Source: Anaerolineae bacterium
GTDB taxonomy: Bacteria; Chloroflexota; Anaerolineae; 4572-78; J111
NCBI GenBank assembly: GCA_022071955.1
Contig: JAJVIM010000004.1
Span: 310,001 to 374,000, forward strand
DNA: 64,000 nucleotides
Reading direction: 5' to 3'
The position numbers and the translations under genes were made by a program. The notes beneath the pieces are model-generated. The model searched no databases. It saw only the letters and a program-made list of their open reading frames with translations, and was not told where the DNA came from. Below, in pieces: positions 49,916 through 58,305 of the stretch (positions within the stretch are counted from its first letter, which is position 1; every line of letters starts with the position of its first letter).

Positions 49916-51091
49916 ATGTCTGAAAAAACACCAGCCCAGTCCGCACCAGTCACTATCCAAATTATTGCCAATATTCTGGCGGGAGATGCCCCGGCGCTAA
50001 CCGCCGAAACCTGGGATTCGGTGGCGATCACGGCCATTGTGGTTGGCCTGGCTCCCCTGCTGCATTGGCAAATTGAACAACAGCAGCTTGCCGCGCCGCC
50101 GCTGGCGCTGGCCAAACTGGCCGTAACCCGCCAGGCTCACGCCCAACGAAATCAGGCCATCGCCGGCCAACTGGCCGAAATTCTGGCCGCCTGCCACCGG
50201 CAACATATCCCGGGTATCGTTTTAAAAGGAGCGATTCTGGCTCCTTTAGTCTATCCGGAGCCGGCCCTGCGCCCAATGAACGACATCGACCTGTTATTTA
50301 TGCCCGATGATCTCCCCCGCGTGGGTGCTTTGCTGCAGGAGTTGGGCTACCACGGCAAAACCAAAGCCGCCGATCATGGGCCGGGCATCACCAAACATCT
50401 CAGCACTTTTCGCCGGGCCGGCGGCGATGGCGCGACCCCCAACCCCTATTTAAGCGCCGCCGCCGACCGCACCGTGGAGCCGCACGGCTCGCTGGAGGAA
50501 GCCTGGTTTGGGCTGACGGTGGATATTACCCCCGGCGTCTGGCCGCGAGCCATCGCTACTGAACTGCACGGCCAGCCCGCCAGCCGTCTCTCCGCCGCCG
50601 ACACGCTGCTTCATCTGACGGTGCATGCCGCCTTTCACGTAATTATGGGCGCATCAATTCTTGTGCAGCTTTACGATATTGGCCGGGTGCTCAGTGTCTG
50701 GCGCGATGAGCTGGACTGGGGGCAGGTCATCGATTTAAGCCGCCGGGCGCGCGCCGAGCCGTATGTGGTCGCCGGGTTAACCTGGGCGGCCAAAATTTAC
50801 GGCACACCCGTGCCGCCCGGCCCGCTGGCCGAACTGAAATTGGCCTGCGCGCCGGCTCTGTTACACTATATTGACCACCTGACCGCGGACGCCCTGTTCC
50901 AGCGCAGCCAGCAGCCGCCGCTCACTTCGCTGGCCGGGCGCTTGCGGCGCGGCCTGGCCGACCGCCGCGAGGCGGCGCGCTGGGCCGGCTCGCTGGCCGG
51001 CAAGTGGCGCGTGTGGCAAACGGCGCTGGCCGTACATAAAACCGATACCGCCAGCCTGCTTCTGGGCCGGGCGCTCAAAACCGAAACGTGA
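49916..51091 (+). CDS. Nucleotidyltransferase-fold protein (PF14907 type)
   Basis: A 391-residue protein of the uncharacterised nucleotidyltransferase family often encoded with RiPP and surface-glycan genes. The core is HIPGIVLKGAILAPLVYPEPALRPMNDIDLLF (about 96-128), with the Gly-rich loop and the Asp-x-Asp metal site in NDIDLL. The C-terminal 200 residues are helical. ATG 49916 (SEKTPAQS) is likely, with in-frame GTG 49910; neither has a good ribosome binding site. Its TGA overlaps the next ATG (TGATG). It could adenylylate or otherwise modify a peptide or sugar. Confidence 0.85.
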   Translation: MSEKTPAQSAPVTIQIIANILAGDAPALTAETWDSVAITAIVVGLAPLLHWQIEQQQLAAPPLALAKLAVTRQAHAQRNQAIAGQLAEILAACHRQHIPGIVLKGAILAPLVYPEPALRPMNDIDLLFMPDDLPRVGALLQELGYHGKTKAADHGPGITKHLSTFRRAGGDGATPNPYLSAAADRTVEPHGSLEEAWFGLTVDITPGVWPRAIATELHGQPASRLSAADTLLHLTVHAAFHVIMGASILVQLYDIGRVLSVWRDELDWGQVIDLSRRARAEPYVVAGLTWAAKIYGTPVPPGPLAELKLACAPALLHYIDHLTADALFQRSQQPPLTSLAGRLRRGLADRREAARWAGSLAGKWRVWQTALAVHKTDTASLLLGRALKTET

Positions 51092-52275
51092 TGCGCAAAC
51101 TTATTAACCTGCTTTCCTGGCCGGTGGTTGCGGTTTTGCTGCTGTTTACCGTCCGGCGCTGGCTTTTTGCCTGGGTGGCGTTGACCGCCGGCCGGGCGGC
51201 TGCCGCCGATTCCCCGCCGGTGTTGCCCGAGGTGTTGCTGCTGGCGCCGTTTCGCAATGAGGCGGCGTCGCTGCCGGAGTTGCTGGCGGCGCTGGCCCGG
51301 CTCAATTACCCGGCGTCGCAATTAACCGTTGTGTTTGTGGATGACGGCTCCGGCGATGGCGTGGGCCGGCTGGTGGGGCAGTATCTGGATCAGCTCGCCA
51401 ATTGGCATTTGCTGTCGCTGCCGGAAACGGTGGGCAAGGCCGGCGCGTTGAACGCGGCGCTGGCCTGCTTTCCGCAGGGCGAAATTATCGCCGTTTACGA
51501 TGCCGATGAGCACCCCCACCCCGATGCCCTGCGCCAATTGGTGGCGCCGTTTGGCAACCCGGCGGTGGGCGGGGTGAGCGGCCGGCGGCAGATAAGCAAT
51601 CTGCTGGCCAGCCCGGCTGCCAGCTACACGACCTTTGAAGGGTTGGTTCACCAGCAAGTGACCATGCGCGCCAAAGACCGGTTGAATCTGGCGCCGGCCA
51701 TTTTGGGGTCTAACTGCGCTTATCGCCGGACGGCGTTGGAGCAGGTTGGCGGTTTTCAACCCGGCGCGTTGCTGGAAGATACTGACATCACGTTGAAGCT
51801 GGCACGCGGCGGCTGGCGGCTGCGCTTTACCCCGGCTGCCGTCAGTTGTCACCGCGCGCCGGAGTCGGTGGCCGGTTACTGGCAGCAACACACTCGCTGG
51901 GCCAGGGGCTTTAACGATGTGGCGGCCAGCCAGTCTGGCGCATTGTGGCGCGATCCATCGCTGCCGCTGCCGCTGCGGCTGGAGCTGTTTGCTTTTGCTC
52001 TGGGCTATCTGGACCGGCTGGCGCTGGTGGCGGTGGGCGTGCTTTCGCTGGCGGGCAGCCGGCCGGCGCGAGTCGCGCTGCTGGTGAGCCTGCTGTCGCC
52101 GCTGGGGCAAATTGCCGCCGCCCTCAAAATTGATGGCCAGCCGGCGGCGGTCTGGCTGCGGCTGGTTTGGGTGCCGCTATTTTTTGCAATTGATGTGGCC
52201 ATGGCTCTGGCCGGGGTTTGGCACACGTTAGCCAACTCGCCCCGCATTTGGGAAGAGCGGCGGCTGCGGCGATAA
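51091..52275 (+). CDS. Membrane family 2 glycosyltransferase
   Basis: A 394-residue GT2: N-terminal helix (about 7-28), GT-A domain with EVLLLAPFRNEAASLPELL, VVFVDDGSGDG, YDADEHPHPDAL (DxD-type), then GALLEDTDITLKLARGGW (ED catalytic base) and QQHTRWARGF (QxxRW motif), and three C-terminal helices. The QxxRW motif is typical of processive or membrane-embedded synthases such as hyaluronan and poly-GlcNAc synthases. The start overlaps the previous stop by one base. Confidence 0.92.
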   Translation: MRKLINLLSWPVVAVLLLFTVRRWLFAWVALTAGRAAAADSPPVLPEVLLLAPFRNEAASLPELLAALARLNYPASQLTVVFVDDGSGDGVGRLVGQYLDQLANWHLLSLPETVGKAGALNAALACFPQGEIIAVYDADEHPHPDALRQLVAPFGNPAVGGVSGRRQISNLLASPAASYTTFEGLVHQQVTMRAKDRLNLAPAILGSNCAYRRTALEQVGGFQPGALLEDTDITLKLARGGWRLRFTPAAVSCHRAPESVAGYWQQHTRWARGFNDVAASQSGALWRDPSLPLPLRLELFAFALGYLDRLALVAVGVLSLAGSRPARVALLVSLLSPLGQIAAALKIDGQPAAVWLRLVWVPLFFAIDVAMALAGVWHTLANSPRIWEERRLRR

Positions 52276-52299
52276 ATATCATAAATCCAAAATCGTAAA

Positions 52300-53349
52300 A
52301 TGACTCAGCAACCTTTAATTTCAGTGATCATCCCGGTGTTTAACGGCGGCAGCCACTTTTTGCGCTGCCTGTCGGCGCTTAAACAGTCAACCTTTGCCGA
52401 TTGGGAACTGCTTGTGATTGACGATGGCTCGACCGATGGCTCCGGGCTGCTGGCCCGTCATTTTGGGGCGCGGCTGTTTGCCACCGGTGGCCAGTACGGC
52501 CCGGCCGCGGCGCGCAACCTCGGGGCGCGGCTGGCGCACGGCCGCTACCTCTTTTTTACCGATGCCGACTGCGCCGTTCACTCCGATACGCTGGCCCGGA
52601 TTGCCGCCGAGTTTGCCGCCGACCCCGGTCTGGATGCCCTGTTTGGCTCTTACGACGACGCCCCCGGCGCGGCCAATTTTGTGGCCCAGTACAAAAACCT
52701 GTTCCATCACTACGTGCACCAGCACGGCAGCGCCGAGGCATCGACATTTTGGACCGGCTGCGGCTGTATCAAACGCAGCCGCTTTTTGGCGCTCGGCGGT
52801 TTTGATGTGCAGCGGTATCACCGCCCGGCCATCGAGGATATTGACCTGGGCTACCGGCTCAAAAAAGCGGGCGGGCGGATTCGGCTGGTGAAGGAGGTGC
52901 AGGTGCAGCACCTCAAAGCCTGGACGCTGCCGCTGCTGCTCAAATCTGATATTTTTGACCGGGGCATTCCCTGGACCCGGCTGATTCTGCGGGACAAAAT
53001 CTTTGCCAGCGACCTGAATTTGCAAACGCACAACCGGGTCAGCGTGGTGGCGGTGTATGGTCTGCTGCTGGCGGCGCTGGTCAGTTGGTGGCAGCCGCTG
53101 GGGCTGCTGCCGGCCGCGGGGCTGGCGGCGCTGCTGGTGTGGCTCAACTGGGAACTGTACCGCTTTTTCTACCACCGCCGGGGCGCGTGGTTTGCCCTCC
53201 GGGTTGTGCCGCTGCACTGGCTTTATTACAGTTACAACGCGGTTGCGTTTGGGCTGGGGTTGCTGCTCCACTGGCGCGATCAGCTTTGGGCCGAAGCGGT
53301 GCCGCCGCCGGAACCGCTGGCAGATGGGGCGGAACCCGATGGCCATTGA
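52300..53349 (+). CDS. Family 2 glycosyltransferase with C-terminal membrane helices
   Basis: A 349-residue GT2: SVIIPVFNGGSHFLRCLSAL, VIDDGSTDGS and FFTDADCAVHSD (metal-binding DxD) in the first 110 residues, FWTGCGCIKRSRFLALGGFD and AIEDIDLGYRLKKAG (catalytic ED) around 150-190, then two or three transmembrane helices (about 245-290). No QxxRW is present, so it is probably a single-addition transferase on a lipid-linked acceptor. It overlaps the next gene by 11 bases. Confidence 0.92.
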   Translation: MTQQPLISVIIPVFNGGSHFLRCLSALKQSTFADWELLVIDDGSTDGSGLLARHFGARLFATGGQYGPAAARNLGARLAHGRYLFFTDADCAVHSDTLARIAAEFAADPGLDALFGSYDDAPGAANFVAQYKNLFHHYVHQHGSAEASTFWTGCGCIKRSRFLALGGFDVQRYHRPAIEDIDLGYRLKKAGGRIRLVKEVQVQHLKAWTLPLLLKSDIFDRGIPWTRLILRDKIFASDLNLQTHNRVSVVAVYGLLLAALVSWWQPLGLLPAAGLAALLVWLNWELYRFFYHRRGAWFALRVVPLHWLYYSYNAVAFGLGLLLHWRDQLWAEAVPPPEPLADGAEPDGH

Positions 53350-55621
53350 GGCCGCCCCCACCCGTCCCCGGGCCACGACGCGCGAGCGGGCGCTGGGCTG
53401 GGCTGCGCCCTCGTGGGCGGTGCTGGCCGGCGTTACCGTGCTGGCCGGGTATTTGCTGCTGCTGCCATTTGTGGCGCGCACCTGGCGAGCCACCGGCGAC
53501 GAGCCGCATTACCTGCTGGCAGCCCATTCGCTGGTCAATGACGCCGATTTTGATTTGGCCAACAACTACGCCAACCTCGATTATCTCAATTTTTATTTCA
53601 GCCGTGATATTGTGCCGCAGGTCAGGTTGAACGCGGCCGGGCAGCAATTTCTCAACCATTATCCCGGCCTGCCGCTGCTGATTGCCCCGGCGTATGCCCT
53701 CGGCGGGCGATTTGGGGTGCTGGTGTTTCAGTCGATGGTTGGTGCGCTGCTGGCAGCCGTTACCTTCCGGCTGGCCCTGCTGCTGAGTGGTAGCGTCACC
53801 GGCTCGCTGCTGGCGACGCTGCTACTGGCCTTTAGCCCGCCGCTGCTCTTTTACAATTTTCTGGTTTACCCGGAACTGCCGGCCGCGTTTTTGATCACGC
53901 TGGCGCTCTATTTGATTTTGGCGCGAGACACCCCCACGCCGGGCGCGGCGCTGGCGCTGTTGCTGTCGCTGGCGCTGCTGCCGTGGCTCAACCGCCGTTT
54001 TGTAGGGCTGGCGCTGCTGCTGGCCCTGCTGGCGCTGTGGAGCTGGCGACGGCGGGGTAGTTGGCGCGGGCTGGTAACGCCCGTTGGCGGGACCGCGCTG
54101 CTGCTGGTGCTGGCCTCGGCGGCGGGGCTTGGCTGGCTCAACAGCCAGCTCACCGCCCCCGTCCGCGCCGACATCATCGCCCCGCCCACCGGCGTCGAGT
54201 TTGTGTCGCGCTGGCTGCGCGGGTTGGGCTGGCTGGTGGACCAGCAGCGCGGCCTGTTTATTTTTGCCCCAATTTACGTGCTCGCTCTGTGGGGCGCGCC
54301 GGCGCTGGCCCGCCGAAACCGTCACTGGTTTGTGTTGCTGCCTTTTCTCGCGTCGATGGCTCAAATCTCGCTGGCGGGTGGCTTTTGGATTGCCTGGGAA
54401 GTTGGCCCTCGCTTTTTGGTGGCCGTTCTGCCGCCACTGGCCGGGCTGCTGGCCCTGGCCTGGCGGCGCTTTCGGCGCAGCAACGTGTGGCTGGCTTTTG
54501 CGGGCGTACTGGCCGTGCTGTCGCTGTTGAACAGTTGGATCGTTCTCACCCATTTCGAGCTACCCTACAAGGCGTCGCTGCCCATTTTTTACGCCGACAA
54601 AACCGGCCTGCCGCTGCCCGATTGGCTGCCCGATATGGCCGGCTACGCCCGCCTGTCGCCGCCGGACGACGCTACTCCCGCCGGCGAGCGCCGGGTGCTG
54701 ATCGACTCCGGGCCGCTGACCGAGTTGCCGTTTGGCCACTATCGCTTGACTCTGGCCGGCCGCGTTCCGCCCGGCCTGCCGGCCGATGCCGAACTGCTGC
54801 GGCTGTCGGTGAAGCAGTTGGGCGGGGGGCAGGTGTTCAATCACACCATCACCGCCGCCGATCTGGCCGGTGACGGCCAATTTACAACTCGCTTCACCAA
54901 CCCCACCCCCGACCGCTGGCGCACGCCGCTGGTGCTGCACCTGTCGGCTGCCGGCGCGGCGGAGGTGGCGGTTGCGGACGTGCTGTTCAGCCCGCAGCCG
55001 TGGTACGCGCTGGCCCTGCCGCTGCTCAGTTTGTCAACCTTGGCTCTGCTGGCTGCCGTTTCCTGGCGATTGATTGAGCCGGGCGCGCCCGCTACGGGCC
55101 GTGCGGTTCGCCTGCCGCCGGCGGCATGGGCGGGCATAGCCATCATTTTGGCAATAGCGATTGGTTATGTGGCTTTCATTGAAACCCGGCCGCAGCGAGT
55201 CTTTCCGGCCACGGGGTTGGGCCATTTTGTGGGCCGGGAAATTGCCGATCCCGCGGCAACCGGCGGTACAGCCTGGCTGGTCGATCCGGCGCAGGACCCG
55301 CCCCAAAAAGCGATTTTCGGCCCGTTTGAAATTTTTGACGCCGGCGTTTACCGGGTTGCCTTCCGGCTCAAACTGCCGCAGCAGGTGGACTCGGCGCAGG
55401 AGTTGGCTCGATTGCAGGTGAATGCCACGGCCAATTTTGACGAACTGCTGACCCAGCCCATTCGCGCCGCGGATTTTTCCGCCGCAAATCTGTATCACGA
55501 TTTGGTGCTGACCGTAACCAACCCGCGCCGGCAGGCTCTCAGCTTTGAGGTGGTTTATCTGGGCGTGACCCCGCTGGTGATTGACCGGGTGGCAGTAGAG
55601 CGAATAGCGAATGACGAATGA
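53339..55621 (+). CDS. GT39-like GT-C membrane glycosyltransferase
   Basis: A 760-residue GT-C protein with about 11 transmembrane helices over residues 25-420 and a later pair. The first extracytoplasmic loop has TWRATGDEPHYLLAAHSLVNDADFDL, with the acidic GDEPHYL motif of the ArnT/PMT group. The C-terminal 300 residues contain two beta-sandwich-like segments (RVLIDSGPLTELPFGHYRLTLAGRV; FGPFEIFDAGVYRVAFRLKLP). ATG 53339 is preferred; the frame is open further upstream over the preceding gene. The last codons and stop lie in a heptamer array. Confidence 0.88.
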   Translation: MAIEAAPTRPRATTRERALGWAAPSWAVLAGVTVLAGYLLLLPFVARTWRATGDEPHYLLAAHSLVNDADFDLANNYANLDYLNFYFSRDIVPQVRLNAAGQQFLNHYPGLPLLIAPAYALGGRFGVLVFQSMVGALLAAVTFRLALLLSGSVTGSLLATLLLAFSPPLLFYNFLVYPELPAAFLITLALYLILARDTPTPGAALALLLSLALLPWLNRRFVGLALLLALLALWSWRRRGSWRGLVTPVGGTALLLVLASAAGLGWLNSQLTAPVRADIIAPPTGVEFVSRWLRGLGWLVDQQRGLFIFAPIYVLALWGAPALARRNRHWFVLLPFLASMAQISLAGGFWIAWEVGPRFLVAVLPPLAGLLALAWRRFRRSNVWLAFAGVLAVLSLLNSWIVLTHFELPYKASLPIFYADKTGLPLPDWLPDMAGYARLSPPDDATPAGERRVLIDSGPLTELPFGHYRLTLAGRVPPGLPADAELLRLSVKQLGGGQVFNHTITAADLAGDGQFTTRFTNPTPDRWRTPLVLHLSAAGAAEVAVADVLFSPQPWYALALPLLSLSTLALLAAVSWRLIEPGAPATGRAVRLPPAAWAGIAIILAIAIGYVAFIETRPQRVFPATGLGHFVGREIADPAATGGTAWLVDPAQDPPQKAIFGPFEIFDAGVYRVAFRLKLPQQVDSAQELARLQVNATANFDELLTQPIRAADFSAANLYHDLVLTVTNPRRQALSFEVVYLGVTPLVIDRVAVERIANDE

Positions 55622-55678
55622 CGAATGACGGATTACGCATTACGAATTACGAATTACGCAACACGCAACACTCCATCA
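55608..55678. repeat. Long heptamer array spanning gene end and spacer
   Basis: About ten period-7 units (gaatgac x3, ggattac, gcattac, gaattac x2, gcaacac x2). The first GAATGAC units supply the stop codon of the GT-C gene. The rest forms the spacer before the DUF5693 gene and would add a spurious N-terminus if ATG 55618 were chosen. Confidence 0.93.
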
Positions 55679-55698
55679 CAAAAACTGAGGTGCTTTCT

Positions 55699-57666
55699 TT
55701 GAAACTCCATCAACTTCTCTCGTACGGTTTGATGACCGCCGGTTCGGCGCTGACAGTCGGCTCGCTGGCGCGGCGGCGACAGTGGGAACAGGCCAACAAT
55801 CGCGTGGCGGTGATGCTGGATTGGGACGATGTGCAGGCTGTGGCCACCCGGGCCACCCTGCCCGGCGCGCGTGATGTGCCGGCGTTGCTGGCGCAGTACC
55901 GGGCCAACGGCGCTACCCACCTGTCGATCCCGGAATTGACGCTGAACCGGCTGCTGGCGGCCGGCGATTTGAGCGTGATTCAGGGGCGCAATCCCGACCG
56001 GGTTTATCTGCAAGCTCGCAACACGGCGCTGGCGGGCCGGCTGGTAGCCGAGTTTCAGGCTCGCCTGCCCCACGTTGATGCCCAGCCCAGCGTGGAATGC
56101 ATTTTTCACCTCGGCGGCGATTTGCCCACTTTGGCCGAAGTTGGGCTGGGGTTTGATCCCGCCCACGCCGAGCTGGCCCGGCAGGCGGGGCTGTTACCGG
56201 TGCCGCGGCCGGTGGGCTACAGTTGGATTCAGCCGGAAATGATTGAGCGCACGCTGGCGCAGGCGGCGGCGCTGGATGCGAAAATTATCGCGGTGCAGGG
56301 CGCGCTGGTTCCCGGCCACGAATTTAACATTCAATACACGGTTGAAGCCATGCGCCGTCACCGGCTCACCTTTGCCTATTTCCGCGAGTCGCGCCACCAA
56401 AAAGGCGACTGGTTTGTGGCCAAGCATCTGGCCGGAGACGGCCTGGTGCTGCTGGCCCACGAATTTACACCTGCTGACCTGCTCGATGAGGATTTGCACA
56501 CCGCCGCCTATCGCTGGGGCAACCTGGCGCTGGAAGCCGGCGTGCGGCTTGTTTCTCTGCGCTTTTTCCGGGTGCTGCACGCCGCCGACCCGCTGGAGTC
56601 GCTGGATTATGTGCATCACGTTCATCACACGCTGGCACACGCCGGTTTTACGCCGATGGACGCCGCGCCGCCCGATCTGACCGCGGTACAGCCGCCGCGC
56701 GATAAACTGGCGCTGGCCGCGGCCGGGTTGAGCACCGCCGGCGCGGTCGGTTTGGCCACCGATCTGCTGCCGCTGCCAGACTGGCTCAAAACTGTGAAAG
56801 TAGCCGGTGCGGCGCTGGCGCTGGGCGGCCTGCCGCTGCTCAAATTTTCGGGGAGCAACGGCCATCAGCATCACCACGATGAGCACGACCACAGCCATCA
56901 CCATCATTCGCACAATCACGATCACCACCACGGGCCGGCTCCGGCGACCACGGCTTACGCTCAAAAAGGGCTGGCGCTGGCCGCGACGGCGGTTTTTCCG
57001 GCGGCAACCGCCGCGATTACCGGGCCAAACGCGGCCGGCGTGCTGGCCCAAAGCGCGCTGGTTACGGCGGCGGGGGCGGCAGCCGTCAGCGCCACCACCG
57101 TTGACCCCGATTATTTGCTGGGCGTTGAAGAATACCGCGGCTGGAATCTCGATTGGCTCTTCCCGCTTGGGCTGGTGGCGGCCGCCAGCGTTTTTAACGG
57201 AAACACGCAACCCGCAACCCGTAACACACAGCAAGTGCTGCGTTGGCTGCCCATCGCTGTGGTTGGATTGGCCGGACTCAGTATCGCCGGCAAACTCCCC
57301 GCCGACCTGCCAGCCACGCTGGACCGCGAACACCGGCACAGCCACACGCACCACCTGTCGGCGTTGCAGCAGCAGTTGGGCGACGCCAAAATGGCCCTGT
57401 CGCCGCGGCCACTGCGCAAATGGTCGCTGTTAACGCCGCTGGGCGCGGTTGGCGCGGCGCTGTTGCGGCAGATCGGCCGGCCGGATTTAGCGCCGCTGGC
57501 TCGCTTGGCGGCGGTGGAGGGGCAGGTGGCCACGCTGACCGGCTTTCGGCAGGGACAGCGCCCGCTGGCGGTAACGGCGCGGGGCCGGGCGCGAAGCTGG
57601 TTGCTCGGGGCCGGGCTGGCGGCGGTGCTCTGGGCGGCGGTGATTAAATTTAAAAGGTGTGACTAA
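55699..57666 (+). CDS. DUF5693 membrane protein with His-rich loop
   Basis: A 655-residue protein. The soluble N-terminal half (about 25-330) is TIM-barrel-like with RVAVMLDWDDVQAVA, GATHLSIPELTLNRLL, YSWIQPEMIE and ALVPGHEFNIQYTVEAMRR, matching DUF5693, which is often found with polysaccharide pyruvyl-transferase genes. The second half has several hydrophobic segments and a cytoplasmic or extracytoplasmic loop very rich in His and Asp (about 390-412). TTG 55699, eight bases after GAGG, is the likely start, since the longer frame from ATG 55618 begins in repeat DNA. A further heptamer array lies inside the coding region (57199-57236). Confidence 0.82.
   Translation: MKLHQLLSYGLMTAGSALTVGSLARRRQWEQANNRVAVMLDWDDVQAVATRATLPGARDVPALLAQYRANGATHLSIPELTLNRLLAAGDLSVIQGRNPDRVYLQARNTALAGRLVAEFQARLPHVDAQPSVECIFHLGGDLPTLAEVGLGFDPAHAELARQAGLLPVPRPVGYSWIQPEMIERTLAQAAALDAKIIAVQGALVPGHEFNIQYTVEAMRRHRLTFAYFRESRHQKGDWFVAKHLAGDGLVLLAHEFTPADLLDEDLHTAAYRWGNLALEAGVRLVSLRFFRVLHAADPLESLDYVHHVHHTLAHAGFTPMDAAPPDLTAVQPPRDKLALAAAGLSTAGAVGLATDLLPLPDWLKTVKVAGAALALGGLPLLKFSGSNGHQHHHDEHDHSHHHHSHNHDHHHGPAPATTAYAQKGLALAATAVFPAATAAITGPNAAGVLAQSALVTAAGAAAVSATTVDPDYLLGVEEYRGWNLDWLFPLGLVAAASVFNGNTQPATRNTQQVLRWLPIAVVGLAGLSIAGKLPADLPATLDREHRHSHTHHLSALQQQLGDAKMALSPRPLRKWSLLTPLGAVGAALLRQIGRPDLAPLARLAAVEGQVATLTGFRQGQRPLAVTARGRARSWLLGAGLAAVLWAAVIKFKRCD
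57199..57236. repeat. Heptamer array inside the DUF5693 coding region
   Basis: Units aaacacg-caacccg-caacccg-taacaca-cagcaag are read in frame as NTQPATRNTQQ. The sequence resembles the gcaacac units at 55665-55678. Confidence 0.85.
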
Positions 57667-57774
57667 CACGAGTTGGAGAGCGCCGCAGGCCGGGGGGCTT
57701 GGGGGGTAGTTCCCCCCAAAATTCCTCTCTCCTGACTCACTGTATTCACACCCAGATTCAACCAAGGTGCAAAA
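57667..57774. other. Spacer with inverted repeat before the DinB gene
   Basis: It holds a 22-base motif shared with 37560-37581 and an inverted repeat TTGGGGGG / CCCCCCAA around TAGTT (57699-57719) that may terminate the upstream operon. No gene was seen. Confidence 0.6.
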
Positions 57775-58293
57775 ATGGACATCAAACAAATTATAACTTC
57801 TCAATATTTGGCGTCGCTGGCCATGCTCAAACAGGTGATTGCAGACTGCCCGCCGGCGATGTGGGACAACCCGGACGATCAAAACCGATTCTGGCACGTG
57901 GCCTATCACGCCCTGTTTTACACCCACTTTTACCTGCACCCGTCCGAGAACGAGTTTGAACCGTGGTCAAAAAACCGCCGGGACTACCAGTTTATGGGGC
58001 CGACGCCGTGGCCGCCCCACGCCAAACCCCGGCTTGACCAGCCCTACACCCGCGCCGACCTGCTGGAGTACGTGGAAGTTTGCCAGGCGCAGGTGGTGAA
58101 GTGGGTGGCCGCCACCGATTTGAGCGCGGCTGAGTCTGGTTTTCACTGGCTGCCCTTTGGCAAGCTGGAGCTGCAAATTTACAGCATGCGCCACTTGCAG
58201 CAGCACATTGGCGAATTGTGCGACCGGCTCGGCGAGCGGGCGGGCCTTGAAATTGACTGGGTGGGAATTGGCCCGGCCGCCAGCGCCGGCTGA
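57775..58293 (+). CDS. DinB-family protein
   Basis: A 172-residue four-helix-bundle protein of the DinB/YfiT superfamily. Possible metal-ligand histidines are in FWHVAYHALFYTHFYL (about 39-54) and MRHLQQHIGEL (about 143-153). Members include thiol-dependent transferases (bacillithiol or mycothiol S-transferases); most are uncharacterised. ATG 57775 follows AAGGTG. No SOS box is visible upstream despite the family name. Confidence 0.88.
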   Translation: MDIKQIITSQYLASLAMLKQVIADCPPAMWDNPDDQNRFWHVAYHALFYTHFYLHPSENEFEPWSKNRRDYQFMGPTPWPPHAKPRLDQPYTRADLLEYVEVCQAQVVKWVAATDLSAAESGFHWLPFGKLELQIYSMRHLQQHIGELCDRLGERAGLEIDWVGIGPAASAG

Positions 58294-58305
58294 CCTCTTT
58301 TGCCG

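Noticed and set aside
49710-51091. Complete lasso-peptide biosynthetic cluster
   Set aside because: No cyclase, leader peptidase or recognition-element gene is seen, and only four residues follow the presumed leader Thr.
57775-58293. DinB gene as part of the SOS regulon
   Set aside because: No GAAC-N4-GTTC or GTGC-type box occurs in the 100 bases upstream; DinB here is a family name only.
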